64,000 bases of DNA, taken from Amphiduros pacificus. Taxonomy: Eukaryota; Annelida; Polychaeta; Phyllodocida; Hesionidae. The notes below the pieces were generated by a model. The model saw only the letters and a list, made by a program, of their open reading frames with translations, was not told the origin of the DNA and did no database searches. This document shows positions 40,758-54,497 of this stretch, piece after piece (position 1 is the first letter of the stretch; every line of letters begins with the position of its first letter). The stretch is taken from positions 7,530,049-7,594,048 of the forward strand of contig OX439007.1 of assembly GCA_949316495.1 (NCBI GenBank), written 5' to 3'. The translations under genes and the position numbers were made by a program.

Positions 40758-40975
40758 CATATATATATTATATTTATATAATTAAATTTCAAAATATGAT
40801 AAATACAGAAATGTCTTCATCATTTTTTTTATTGTAGATATATAGCACATTTCTTACAGTATTCAGAAGATGACAATAACCTGACGTTCACATGCTGTCT
40901 ATTTGTACAAATGTATATTTTGTGCCGATTATATCTATGATTAGACAAAGTGGGCATTGAGATCCTGTTGGGCAG

Positions 40976-41664
40976 ATCAAGCTGATATACATACATAGGT
41001 CTCAGTGATCCAGGAGTGAGGTGCTAAGCTGGGCTGTGGTATATGGGTCTGGGCAGGTTAGCAGAGTCAGGTATATACATGGGTCTCAGTGATCCAGGAG
41101 TGAGGTGCTAAGCTGGGCTGTGGTATATGGGTCTGGGCAGGTTAGCAGAGTCAGGTATATACACGGGTCTAAGTGATCCAGGAGTGAGGTGGTAAGCTGG
41201 GGCTGTGGTATATGGGTCTGGGCAGGTTAGCAGAGTTAGGTATATACATGGGTCTCAGTGATCCAGGAGTGAGGTGGTAAGCTGGGGCTGTGGTATATGG
41301 GTCTGGGCAGGTTAGCAGAGTCAGGTATATACACGGGTCTAAGTGATCCAGGAGTGAGGTGGTAAGCTGGGGCTGTGGTATATGGGTCTGGGCAGGTTAG
41401 CAGAGTTAGGTATATACATGGGTCTCAGTGATCCAGGAGTGAGGTGGTAAGCTGGGGCTGTGGTATATGGGTCTGGGCAGGTTAGCAGAGTCAGGTATAT
41501 ACACGGGTCTAAGTGATCCAGGAGTGAGGTGGTAAGCTGGGGCTGTGGTATATGGGTCTGGGCAGGTTAGCAGAGTCAGGTATATACACGGGTCTAAGTG
41601 ATCCAGGAGTGAGGTGGTAAGCTGGGGCTGTGGTATATGGGTCTGGGCAGGTTAGCAGAGTCAG
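40976..41664 (+). repeat. ~85-bp minisatellite
   Basis: Eight copies of an 84/85-bp unit containing GTGATCCAGGAGTGAGGTG and GGTATATGGGTCTGGGCAGG. Two alternating variants (ACATGGGTCTCAG and ACACGGGTCTAAG) indicate a two-unit higher-order repeat. Confidence 0.94.
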
Positions 41665-41754
41665 ATGTGTGCCAGCTGGTTGTATACTAACTCATTACAG
41701 CCTTCACCACCTAATTACCTTGAATCATGGGATATTTAGATACTGTTCTGATTG

Positions 41755-41995
41755 TTGGTGCGGGGCTGGTCTGGTCGCCCTGAAGGGTTCTGTATTTTGA
41801 AGCCTCCATGCTAGTAAGGTCCAGTGGTTATAAAATTCTATTAGTCCAGATTTAAGTAAAATTTCTCATGATTTCATTATCTAATTATATGGGACAGTAA
41901 ATTTGACAAAATCCCAGCAGATCTAGTAAAAGCTGAGCTCTTTGGGGCCGTTAACCAAAATCCTTAATGTCAAGACCTGTGGTAATATAATGAGG
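41755..41995. mobile_element. hAT-like MITE remnant
   Basis: Shares CTGGTCGCCCTGAAGGG and CCTTAATGTCAAG-CCTGT with the better copy at 56403-56648. The left inverted end is decayed. Confidence 0.5.
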
Positions 41996-42243
41996 TAATA
42001 CTTGGCCGCGAAATGATGTCCAGGTCATAGATACCCTAATTACAAACCTACAGGTGTTAACTCTGAAACAACATAACTGTTTAGCTTTCAGTTAGAATAA
42101 TTGAGAAAAAAATACATGTTGAAAATTTATGACAGAGATGGCATCAAAATATGAGGGGTGTTTTCTGAGCAAAGAAGATTCCCCTAAGAAGGCAGTGATG
42201 AGTGACGGTTCATGGTCGACTGACTCTTCTGTTACCTGACTGT

Positions 42244-42262
42244 GGCAGATGCCCACCTGGTG
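42244..42262 (-). promoter_or_regulatory. CTCF-core-like site upstream of gene C
   Basis: CCCACCTGGTGGCTGC, about 200 bases before the gene C start codon. One mismatch from the 14-base core when read on the minus strand. The E-box-like centre is an alternative reading. Confidence 0.3.
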
Positions 42263-42458
42263 GCTGCGACCTGGTTAGTATGTAAGTAGGTCACCGCTCA
42301 TGCCCACACATGGCATTTTCAAACCAGGCTGAGACACATATGAATCATGAGGTGAAACACAAAAGTGAGAGATCTTGACCACTGTCTCAGTTCGCGCTGG
42401 ATCATAATGTAACTACTCTCACACCAGTTAATACAAGTCTGTGATATATAAATTTAAC

Positions 42459-45400
42459 ATGGCAGCCCGTATCCTGTTCCCTGTGATATTGGTTTGTGCA
42501 GTTATCACCTGTTCAGGTAAGTTCCCAATATAACTTCCATTGTATGGCAACCGCATACCAGCAGAGACTCACAGAGGATGTGTGAATCGAGCCTCTAACA
42601 TAAAGTACGGCTATACTATGTATAGTCACATTGTACTTCTGACCCTACCCTTGGAACTACACACTCTAACACCTACATACACTCACAATGGATAATACAA
42701 CTGTATTAAATCTGAGAGGCAATCTAAAAATGCTAACGTTATCAGCTGAATAAGCCAATTAACAAATTGTTTGGAATGTGTATCATTTTGAAGAGTAAAA
42801 ATGTTTCAAAACACAATGTTCTAATCGGGGAATAATTAACTTCACCTTGTATATATGTCATGCTTGGAAGACAAATAAATCAATCAAAGCTAATCAATAG
42901 TTTATTGATGTGAGATGGGTCTGACTCTCCCAGCTGCTGCAGGTCAGAAGGGATACACCATCATATTAATACATAAATCATGAACCACCAGTATCTGCCA
43001 TATACTTTGACAACTATATAATCCTTACATCTCAGATATACTGACAACTATGTACATCTCAGATATACTGACAACTATGTATATCTCAGATATGCTGACA
43101 ACTATGTACATCTCAGATATACTGACAACTATGTACATCTCAGATATACTGACAACTGTGTACATCTCAGATATACTGACAACTATGTACATCTCAGATA
43201 CACTGACAACTATGTACATCTCAGATATACTGACAACTATGTACATCTCAGATATACTGACAACTATGTATTCCTTGAATACATCTCAGATATACTTACA
43301 ACTATGTATTCCTTGAATACATCTCAGATATACTGACAACTATGTATTCCTTGAATACATCTCAGATATACTGACAACTATGTATTCCTTGAATACATCT
43401 CAGATATACTGACAACTATGTACATCTCAGATACACTGACAACTATGTAATCCTTACATCTCAGATATACTGACAACTATGTAATCCTTACATCTCAGAT
43501 ATACTGACAACTATGTACATCTCAGATACACTGACAACTATGTACATCTCAGATATACTGACAACTATGTACATCTCAGATATACTGACAACTATGTAAT
43601 CCTTACATCTCAGATATACTGACAACTATGTACATCTCAGATATACTGACAACTATGTACATCTCAGATATACTGACAACTATGTACATCTCAGATATAC
43701 TGACAACTATGTACATCCCAGATATACTGACAACTATGTACATCTCAGATATACTGACAACTATGTACATCTCAGATATACTGACAACTATGTACATCCC
43801 AGATATACTGACAACTATGTACATCTCAGATATACTGACAACTATGTACATCCCAGATATACTGATAACTATGTATTCCTTGAATACATCTCAGATATAC
43901 TGACAACTATGTACATCTCAGATACACTGACAACTATGTACATCTCAGATATACTGACAACTATGTACATCTCAGATATACTGACAACTATGTACATCTC
44001 AGATACACTGACAACTATGTACATCCCAGATATACTGACAACTATGTACATCTCAGATATACTGACAACTATGTACATCTCAGATATACTGACAACTATG
44101 TATTCCTTGAATACATCTCAGATATACTGACAACTATGTACATCTCAGATATACTGACAACTATGTACATCTCAGATATACTGACAACTATGTACATTTC
44201 AGATACACTGACAACTATGTAATCCTTACATCTCAGATATACTGACAATTATGTAATCCTTACATCTCAGATATACTGACAACTATGCACATCTCAGATA
44301 CACTGACAACTATGTACATCTCAGATATACTGACAACTATGTAATCCTTACATCTCAGATATACTGACAACTATGTACATCTCAGATACACTGACAACTA
44401 TGTACATCTCAGATATACTGAAAACTATGTACATCTCAGATATACTGACAACTATGTACATCTCAGATATACTGACAACTATGTACATCCCAGATATACT
44501 GACAACTATGTACATCTCAGATACACTGACAACTATGTACATCTCAGATATACTGACAACTATCTATTCCTTGAATACATCTCAGATATACTGACAACTA
44601 TGTACATCTCAGATACACTGACAACTATGTACATATCAGATATACTGACAACTATGTACATCTCAGATATACTGACAACTATGTACATCCCAGATATACT
44701 GACAACTATGTACATCTCAGATATACTGACAACTATGTACATCTCAGATACACTGACAACTATGTACATCTCAGATATACTGACAACTATGTACATCTCA
44801 GATATACTGACAACTATGTACATCTCAGATACACTGACAACTATGTACATCTCAGATATACTGACAACTATGTAATCCTTTCATCTCAGATATACTGACA
44901 ACTATGTATTCCTTACATCTCAGATATACTGACAACTATGTACATCTCAGATATACTGACAACTATGTACATCTCAGATATACTGACAACTATGTACATC
45001 TCAGATATACTGACAACTATGTACATCTCAGATATACTGACAACTATGTACATCTCAGATACACTGACAACTATGTACATCTCAGATATACTGACAACTA
45101 TGTACATCTCAGATATACTGACAACTATGTACATCCCAGATATACTGACAACTATGTACATCTCAGATATACTGACAACTATGTACATCCCAGATATACT
45201 GACAACTATGTACATCTCAGATATACTGACAACTATGTACCGTATTTACTCGTGTATAAGTCGACTCGTGTATAAGACGACCCCCCAAAATTGAGGTTAT
45301 TTGACTTGAAAAAAAAAATTTCCGAATATAAGACGAGTTGGTTTTTCAAGAGATATCGGCTCTGCTACCATTCAAGCTTAAGCTGAAGCTTGGCGGTCAT

Positions 45401-48400
45401 TTTAAAAGTGAAACGTAAATATGCTTAAAATATAAGATATTAGCCGTCTTATACACGAGTAATTACGGTAAAACGTAAATACGATGTTCATATTTTCGAA
45501 ATAACAAATATCAGACGTAGCGGATCGATTTTGATTACATTTTAAATGATAAATAAAGGTATTTACCCAATATTATCACAAAACGTAATACGATGTACGT
45601 GACTTCCTTTATCTTAGCGTCTGGGTGCCCACGAGACAAAAGTGGAGCGGCCAACATGTCAAATTGAACTTTCATATCCGTAGCTGATCGATTTTAATTG
45701 CGTTTTAAATGATAAATAAAGGTATGTACTTAATATTATCACAGTTACGTCGAGAATTTCTCCACATCATTGATTTTAGCCTCAAAACAAAGCGTTTTCA
45801 TTATTTATCATATGAAATGCAATTAAAATCGATCCGCGTGTGAAAGCATTTCTGTCAACAAGGAAGACACGACTCAGCGCAACACGTGGTCGCAATTTTG
45901 AAAGGCGGAAGTGACGGGAAGAGGCTCTTGTTTTTAGCGTGAAAACGAATGTTAACTGGCATTGAAATATTAATATATTGCGCAATAATGGGTGGTTTTG
46001 TTCTGTTCTTGACCTGCAAAGTGTAATTTGTGATAATATTATGTATATGCCTTTATTTATCATCGATCCGCTACGTCACTCCCGCTTTTTAAAATGACAA
46101 CCTCGTATTGCGTAATGCATGTTAAATGAATGGATGGTTTTGTTCTGTTCTTGACCTGCAAAGCGAATTTGTGATAATATTGGGTAAATACCTTTATATA
46201 TCATTTGAAACATATTATTTCGAAATGCTTTGTTTTGACTTTGTTCTCACTGATTTCAATTATCAGCGTTCACAGTTTTGCATTTCGTCTTTGTTTCCAC
46301 GTGGTTCGATTTTAATTGCGTTTTAAATGGATTGATGGTTTTGTTCTGTTCTCGAACAATTTGTGATAATATTGGTTAAATACCTTTATTTATCATTTAA
46401 AACGCAATTAAAATCTATCTACGTGTGAAGGCATTTCTGACAACAGGGAAGACACGACTCAAAGCAGTGGAAACAAAGACGAATTGCAAAACTGTGAACG
46501 CTGATAATTGGAATCAGTGAGAACAAAGTCAAAACAAAGTGTTTCGAAATAATATTGGGTAAATACATTCATTTAACATTTAAAATGCAATTAAAATCAA
46601 TCTGCTACGTCTGATATTCGTTGTTTCGAAAATATGAACATCGTATTTACGTTTTACCGTAATTACTCGAGTATAAGACTGTTAAACCGACCCGCTATGT
46701 CCGATATTCGTTATTTCGAAAATAAGAATGTTCGTAATGAAAACTCATAGTGCCGTAATTTTTTGGCGTAAATCCTCGTCCACAGGTTGCTCTCGTGTAT
46801 AAGACGAACCCCCAAACATTAACTAAGAGTTTTTGGAAAAAAACCTCGACTTATACACGAGTAAATACGGTACATCTCAGATATACTGACAACTATGTAC
46901 ATCTCAGATATACTGACAACTATGTACTCCTTGAATACATCTCAGATACACTGACAACATTTTCCTTAAATATATCATATTCACACATTTATAATGCTTT
47001 CATCCTTTCCTTGTTGCTGCTGTTATACTAAATGAAAATACTTTCAGTAATAAGAGACGTCGACCATTAATATATATATATATATCTGTCCGTAACGGAA
47101 ACCATACCGTGTATCATGGAGTCCGTAATAACATTCTGAAGTAGACATACAAATGTATTAACTCTATAACCAGGATCCTTAAGGAGATATTTTAAGTATT
47201 CACAAGCTACTTAATACAATACTCTCAGAACAATCAAACAATAAAGATTTAATCATCTAGTTTGACTATCTCTTTTTCCTCTGATCATAAATGTTCCCAG
47301 CCATGCTAAATGAGATATGATATACATACGTACAGTGCTAATATACAGTGACAATTTAGAATCAAACAAGAAAGATATATGAAAATATAAGGAACAAAAT
47401 TTATGCATGTCTGTATGTAAGACAAACTCAATGCTGATGTACTTTAACTTGAAGTAAATTTAGGTGAGAATAAATATCAACAAAATCATCATATAAATGA
47501 CGGCTATGTGCCTCTTTTCTTCTCAAGAAATATCTTTATATATCTTAATGGCTGGGGACTCTGAACTGTCTATAATAAAATATTGATATAAATGTGTGCA
47601 TCCCATGCATAGCTGGTCTGTGGAATCGAAGAGTTCTGGTATTTCCACGATGATTTGACCTCGATAGCAAAAATGCATGACAAGATCCAAGAAATATGTA
47701 AATACGTCCAAACCATTCCATTCTTCGTGTCCACATCCGGAAGCAATTTCTTTGTGTGTTTACTAAGGATCAACATACTTTTCTTATGATTCAATCTAAC
47801 CACACTTAATGCCAAATATATAACCTCAAGTAAGTTATACACTAATTAGGCCTTTAAAAATGTTATAGTTTTTAATATATTTAATTTTTAAAGTTTCTAA
47901 GGTGCATGTTTATCCTAATTATCATGATCCATATTTGGAACACATATTCAAATTTTCCAAATTACCTGAAAGTCACTAAAAATAGAATATGCATTTGACA
48001 AATAACAAAAAATGGACCAAAAACTATTTCACCAATGAGTTAAACTAAATATATGTTTTTCTCCTTGTACTGTATACATTAGTTAAGTGTATTGACATAA
48101 CATTGTAGATAGAACAATTTTACTGCTTCTCTATGAAATGTATTTACCATATTTAATGCACAGATCTTGGCAAACTTAATTGTTCATATCAGGACACTGT
48201 AGACCATTTATATTATCTGTACTTTTCTTTGGCTTTAAGTTAAAAAAATAAATCAGAGTTTCATCACATCATTACAACTAGATGGTTAATCTCATTAAAA
48301 AAAATCAAATGTTTCTTTTAATACAGTTATATAGATATATTCAATCAACTGGTATGTGATTTATCATTTGCCAAAAAAATTACCATATTAATTAATCCTA

Positions 48401-51400
48401 AATTGGAACTAGCTGCTTAAATCATTAAGAAAACACAGTAGACTAAATTTAGCATTTTAAATATATTGACTTTTTTGGGGTTATCCTCGTAGTAGTTGTT
48501 GTTCCCATCCAAGCCAGTTATAGCAAATTACAAAATAGGTCACAGGAACACCAGTCTCAGTCTCATTTTACTTATAGCTTTTAGCTGCATGTTGATAGTG
48601 CATAAATGCATTCATATTTCATTAATAGGAATACCTATTGTGCATGGACTTTGAACTGATTCTGCTTTTTATAATCCAACACTTATAATAACATTTATAT
48701 TCCAACACATATAATAACATTTATAATCCAACACATATAATAACATTTATATTCCGATACATGAAACAATATAATGGTTCAATCTATTTTCGAATTTTCG
48801 ATATTTTATTTGGGTCCTTAAACCATTCATCAAGCTCATTTTATCAGATTTTCATAATCAAAAAAATTACATTAAATAAATCAAGAAAACAACTAATACT
48901 TGTCTAAGTATATATCATGGAATAGAATTACCCCTATGCAATATAGAAAAGGAAACATTTTCTTTTCTTAAAACAAATATCACATTAACTTTATTTATGG
49001 CCAGGGCTTGTCATTATCTAGGCCTATGTTGTCTTGGCAACCTTCAAGATGGGACAGTTAGAACAATGCCTTATTGTTCTTATATTATGTGCTACTCATG
49101 ATAAGGAACTTTCCAACACTACTAAGCCAGTAACTATGGCAGTCAGTTTGGGAACACTTCACCTCAATTTACATATAATGTAAACAGGAATAACCACCAC
49201 AGTTTTAACATAGATATCCCATCCATTATACTTAATTTGATACAACTAGTTAATAATAACATTTAACGCATAAAATATCATGTTGTTTCATGTTTCAATT
49301 TACGAGCGTGAAATTACATCTATCTGTCACTATACCGTTAATTTCTATAGTTTTAATAGAATATATAACAAGTTGAATTCCTGCCAGTCTGGAGAGACAC
49401 TTATCCAGATTATAATGGTCTCTGGGAACGTTTTCTGGCTATGATAGGTGTAATTCCTTCGGGACTATATAGGGGCGAATGCCTGGTAGGCTGGGTAGGA
49501 TATATACTCTGAGGGTTGTGATGGTATATTCATCATAACTGCCGACAACTAACATGGTGCACTGTGGTTAAATATCATCAAACATGAAAGCAAATATACC
49601 TGCCACACAATACCAGGTAATCATTTCACTGCCCCGTACGGCGATAAAAGTCCTTTTTATAAAATCCTATTATATAAAATTCTATATTCTTGACCTTGAA
49701 TTGCGAGGTGACCTATCAACAGTACTGTGAAATCTGATTTTTTTAGACCTTATATACAGCAGAAAGCAAGGAGAGGTCCTATAAACAAAGCCTTTATATG
49801 ATGATACTGTATTGTCCTGTAAAGCAAGCTATGCTATGTACGCTGAGGTCCTTGCCACAAAGTCCTAAAACATTAAGTCCTATTTTTCATATTCAGCGTC
49901 CTATTGACTATAGGCTGATTACCAATCTCCATGTTGTTGTTTTTTCCCCATTGAAAAGTACACACCGGAACGGTACAACTTTACCAGAACCAGAACTGTA
50001 CAACTCCTCTATATTTAATCATTGGTCAGAGAAATTTTCAAGGGGCCTAGGGCCTTTATTGTTACCGGTAATTCCTGTATTGCTTATTACACTTTCTATC
50101 GTCAACAAAGAAAGGTCTAAAATTAAAATATTAGTACCACGACAGAAGATGTTCATTCAGTGTACCATGCAAGGTGTACCTTCACAGATATCTGAGAGAA
50201 AAAAGGATTTATAATAATCTTATATGTCTAATGTACAATAATATAAATTTATATGTCCATCTGTCAGTTTTGCAAGAAAATTTATAATCTCACCCAGCTC
50301 GAAATTTATCAGTCAATGACACAAACCCCTCAATATATTAAGTATATAAAAGAGTTCACACAAAGTGCCTGCCCTTGTCTGATATGCAAGCTTTGATATA
50401 TAATTTTTGGCACAGTACCAAACCCATTATATCATAACATCTGTATGTCGGATGGGGAAATCCAAGGTGAACTACTGGTAACTATGGTCAATAAAGTACA
50501 GCTATCCATCACCTGTTTCATCTGGTATCTCACTTACTACAGAACAATGCACAGTGAATTTTATTATTCTGCAAACATTGACACAAAATTCCATTTGTGT
50601 GTGAGAGCCTAGGCTTCTTTGTTCAAAGGGTTAAATTGTTAGATACCGGTAATTGTCAGAAATTTCCAAGCACCACCACGGATATCTATCTGTAAGCTTC
50701 TCGCAAGCTTAGGCTTGTTATAATCAGTTTATCATTTCAAATGTTAGGAGTTTTTTTTATGAATTAACTAACCTCACAAACATTTTTTCTGCCCATAAAT
50801 TTTATGTAACAAGTTTCTGATTCAGTGAATTGAAACATTTCAAATCAATGAAACGGAGCGTGTGACCCAATTTACCAGAAAAAAACATCTCACTAAAAGA
50901 CTACAGTAGCTATCCAATGACGGTAGAATCCTCTAAAGAAGCGGAGAATTTATGATCAAAGGTGCGCACCCTTTGCTTCTTAATATGCAGGCAGCAAAGC
51001 TGAGGAGATAAACGGAGTGAACTGGGCTGTGATCAGAGTGCTAACATTATACTACAAGAACATATCCCATTCAAAGACAGAACATGCTTGATTTAGGATA
51101 CTAACAAAACATATGTAGCTTTCAAGTTGACATTTTCTCATTGCTTATGAGAAGTGACATTTTCTCAATTTGACGCATCCAGAATTCACCCATTTTGATA
51201 AAATGGCTACGCTTGTACATGTATGTTCCATTTCTGTCAATGTCAAGAAGCTGGAAAAACTGTCTCAACCAGAAATGATTGTTCCACAACTGGCAGGAAC
51301 TGCATAGCCCAGAAACGAGTTTTATTATTATTTAAAATGAAAACTTCTTCTCATATTATCCCACTGCATATGATCTTGCAGGTATCTCTTTCCCCAACAA

Positions 51401-54209
51401 GTTTCAAATTATCAGCTGTTTGGTGTTATTTTGTTATCTCTTTTGTCTGGATCTGTAATGTGTAAATGCAATATTATGATTATGACTATAAAACTGATAA
51501 TTTCTGTTTCAGTGGGGATCACCTTTTGCCCAAGCACATCAACTACAGATACATTTAGTTCGAGTTTTGAAATTTCAACGGCTACTTTCTACAATGAACA
51601 ATCATGGGGCATTGAGGAAAAATGTCAATGCACGATCCGGTCAATAGGGGGCACTGCATTTTTTGAACGCGTGTACGATTTACGTCAGCCTGAAGAAGCA
51701 GAAGATTCTACAAACAAAACATGTGGTCCACTTCTGGCGACACAGCACCTGGGTGCTCTCACCTTTACCTGCGCGTCCAGCTATTCCCAAACTCCAAGCG
51801 ATAACACTGATAATGATGAAGATACGGAGGATAATGAAAACGAGATGCTGACCAATGATGACAAAGACCATAAGAATTCCCTCTTCCTGGAAGAGAACGA
51901 CTCTCTGGTTTTATATTTACATAACCCATCCCGGAAAAGTGTCAAGGCTAGAGTGGCATTCAACCCGCTAATTGGTGAATTTTGTTCTTGTATTATTAGT
52001 ATTTCTCGTTAGTTAATCTAATATTATAAAAAAAAAGTAAATACAGTGCTGTTTCTGTGGTACATCTTATTTCTGTGATAATAATAACTGATTAAAATAT
52101 TCTACAATCTTCTTCACATGATTAACAAAATCTCATAAACTCATAAAATTTTGTCGGTTTCATATAAAATCTCATAAAATCCCTGATAAAATTCTATAAT
52201 TTGTATACATTAATGTAATATATATTGATTTATATATAAATATTCTAAACTATACTTTGAATATCTTAAAATGAAGATTTTACTGTACTCTATTGCTTCT
52301 CATGTGATCATTCTAATAATTCTCATGAATTGACTATTTTTTTATTACATAGGTGGCAGTAATGTGCAGGTTACGTGTGCGCCACCTAGTGAGATAATCA
52401 GTTACAAGTCCTGTCCCTGTGCTTCTCAGGGTGCTCCTTCTACGGACCTACTCATTTTCGGAACAGACGTGCCAATTTCAAAAAGTAAATAAAAGTTTTT
52501 GTTAAAGTTGCTGACACAACATACTATTACTATAAAATATGGATATTTTAACTTGCAGATTTTCTGAGGTAAAATGTATCAACTAGGTATAGGCCGATTG
52601 CTGATCTCCATGTTGATTTTTTCCCCACTGAAAAGTACACACCGAAACTGTACAACACCTCTTGATGTTATTATCTCTTGATAATAGAGATTGGCAGGGG
52701 GCCTATTGATTATAAAAAAATAAATAAATAAAAATCTGAGCAATATCATAGACATTTGGAATTTAGAAATGTGATAACAAATGGGGTTGTCTGGTTTCAG
52801 GATTCATGGTTGCTATTATATGCGTCGTCCTATTTCTACTGGCTTGTGCATGCATCTTCGTCGGGTACTACTATTACAAGAAACGGTGAGAAATTTAACA
52901 TAAAAATATATAAATATACCTAAAAAATTAGGTTCATCCTTAACCATTTAATATAACTTAGGGTTTGTTTGTTGTTGTATTCAGCACCTGTTTATCTATC
53001 TGTAGTATTTTGTATGTAAATATATGATATATGCTGCAAATCATATATGAATAACTGATAAAGACTCAAGATAATTTTTGAAAAACATGAATGGAATTGC
53101 TTTATACTGAGCACAGATGTTAATCTATAGAGGGACTTGGATGACCTTGGCCAAATCTCAAGGTTGTCCAGGCCCTTTTCTAAGAATACTGTTTATCAGA
53201 TAATTTTGAGATAGTGAATGGAATTATACATTTAAGATAGTTTACTCTGAAGAGGGGGATTCCATTCTCAAAGACTTATGTTATTAACCTATTGAGATGT
53301 TAGATATTAATTTGCTGAGAATGAATAGATAGAATTCACCTTAGAAAGTTAATTCTATAAATAAAGGCAAAACCATATGTTTGTTAGCATATAGGTTTAC
53401 CTGGCAAAGGATAAACCTGCATCAACCTGATACAAAATTGTTTGTATAAAAATACTGATGAATATTCAAATCATATTTGCTGCAGATATGAAGGAGACAA
53501 AGACCTGGAGGACGCAAGCCATGGCCGAACTGTGGAAGGATCTCAGAATAATGGCTTTGATAACCCCCAGATGGCGCCTGACGCAGATAATATGTACACT
53601 CATGTGACGGATGGCAAGCCCGTGCCGTTTGAACCCGATCCCAGCCTCAAGCTTGACATGCAGATTCCTACACACACTCAGGGATCCACAGACTCCGGAT
53701 TGTATAGCATTCCGGACAAACCAGCTAATAATGCACTCGGTCCAGACCAGATGTACACCGGTGCCCCTGGTGGCCCTCCAATGAACCATCACCCAGAACA
53801 GCAGCTTAGTCCAGAGGAGATATCAGCAATGTACGCCAAGCCAAATAAACCACATCCTCCGCCCATAAGCAACATTCCAAAGAATCCGCCCAATATCGAA
53901 GTAAACCATGCTCCCGCGACCTTGCCTCCTATGCAGAGTCACGCTCCGGTGACCTTGCCTCCTGTGCGGAGCCATGCTCCCGCGACCTTGCCTCCTGCAT
54001 CGCACCAGAACCATGCTCCAGACACTCTTCCAGTATCGTATTCCCGCCCCGTCCATCAGGGTATGAGGGCGGGGTCTCGTGACCGCCTCAACCACTCACG
54101 GGACGGCATTGACAATGAGATGTACGTGACGGACAGTTCTTTTAACACAAGCAAAGGTTCCATCCAAGGCTTAAACACAACTGGACCATTGGTTGAAACA
54201 GATGTATAA
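42459..54209 (+). CDS. Gene C: type I membrane receptor with unrecognised ectodomain
   Basis: Five coding exons join in frame to give 486 aa: 42459-42516, 51513-51974, 52353-52484, 52801-52885 and 53486-54209 (stop TAA). Residues 1-19 are a signal peptide (MAARILFPVILVCAVITCS). Residues 20-218 are an ectodomain with eight or so Cys, including a CQC and a CPC, two N-glycosylation sequons (NKT, NDS) and a strongly acidic insert near 115-140. The pattern of beta-type segments is loosely CUB-like, but I cannot assign a family. Residues 219-239 are a Cys-rich membrane helix, followed by YYYYKKR. The tail has YTHV, LYSIP, MYTGA, MYAKP and MYVTD tyrosine sites and four HAPxTLPP repeats. Intron 1 is 9 kb and holds the 27-bp array and a foldback element. 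The exon phases match those of genes A and B. It is probably a surface receptor or adhesion protein. Confidence 0.87.
42517..43023. other. Intron 1 of gene C, left end
   Basis: About 500 bases of unique sequence after the GTAAGT donor. Nothing recognisable. Confidence 0.6.
43024..45237 (+). repeat. 27-bp minisatellite in intron 1 of gene C, left part
   Basis: About 80 units of TACATCTCAGATATACTGAC followed by AACTATG, with interspersed variants that insert ATTCCTTGAA or ATCCT. The nine-codon length leaves frames open on both strands, giving repetitive MYISDILTT- or MYIVVSISE-type peptides that are not genes. Confidence 0.96.
45238..46872. mobile_element. TA-flanked foldback element (non-autonomous, Tc1/mariner/pogo-like ends)
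   Basis: The element proper is 45240-46870. Its termini are perfect inverted repeats of at least 25 bases, starting CCGTATTTACTCGTGTATA. TA lies on each side, matching the TA of the minisatellite unit it split. Sub-terminal blocks also recur in both orientations (for instance GATAATATTGGGTAAATACC and TTAAAACGCAATTAAAATC), so the element is largely a nest of inverted repeats. No transposase frame is visible. It would depend on a related autonomous transposon. Confidence 0.85.
46873..46955 (+). repeat. 27-bp minisatellite in intron 1 of gene C, right part
   Basis: Two to three units of the same 27-bp repeat, continuing in register after the foldback element. Confidence 0.93.
46956..51512. other. 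Intron 1 of gene C, right part
   Basis: About 4.5 kb of AT-rich sequence. A roughly 28-bp repeat about CCAACACATATAATAACATT occurs three times at 48670-48770. A small inverted-repeat element lies at 49905-50060. No other exon seen. Confidence 0.6.
49905..50060. mobile_element. Small MITE-like element in intron 1 of gene C
   Basis: Starts TATAGGCTGATTACCAATC and shares CCATTGAAAAGTACACACC with the copy at 52583-52712. It ends near GGGGCCTAGGGCC. An ORF of 138 codons crosses it and is not a gene. Confidence 0.5.
52583..52712. mobile_element. Small MITE-like element in intron 3 of gene C
   Basis: About 125 bases with imperfect inverted ends: ATAGGCCGATTGCTGATCTC on the left and GAGATTGGCAGGGGGCCTAT on the right. 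Related to the copies at 35231 and 49905. Confidence 0.6.
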
Positions 54210-54497
54210 ATGTGCGTGCATTTTTGTTTCAAAGAATGTCTGAAAAATATTTTTGCAGAAATATTCCTGAAAGAAAGTTGTTTTTCTTTTAATGACATCA
54301 CTTCACAATTTACTTACAATCAATACCTTATAAGGTACTATACATGTAATATTATGCTGCGCCTCGTGCAATATAACTTTCCGAAGGTCCATAAAAAGTC
54401 ATATTGCACGACACCCAGGTACATATTTGTTTTATTCTATGATCACTGTGTTAATTACTGCCATTGTTGGTTTAATTCTAAAAGTGAGAACTGAAAA

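Noticed and set aside
42443-42450. TATATAAA as the gene C TATA box
   Set aside because: It lies about 10 bases before the start codon, too close to place a transcription start and a leader.
43024-45294. Many MYISDILTT- or MYIVVSISE-type frames
   Set aside because: Translations of the 27-bp minisatellite in intron 1 of gene C; open on both strands because 27 is a multiple of three.
47523-47842. Minus-strand frames up to 90 codons
   Set aside because: Short, overlapping each other in different frames, AT-rich composition, no recognisable motif.
49798-50214. A 138-codon plus-strand frame
   Set aside because: It crosses a MITE-like repeat and has no domain, no signal and no splice support. It lies within intron 1 of gene C.
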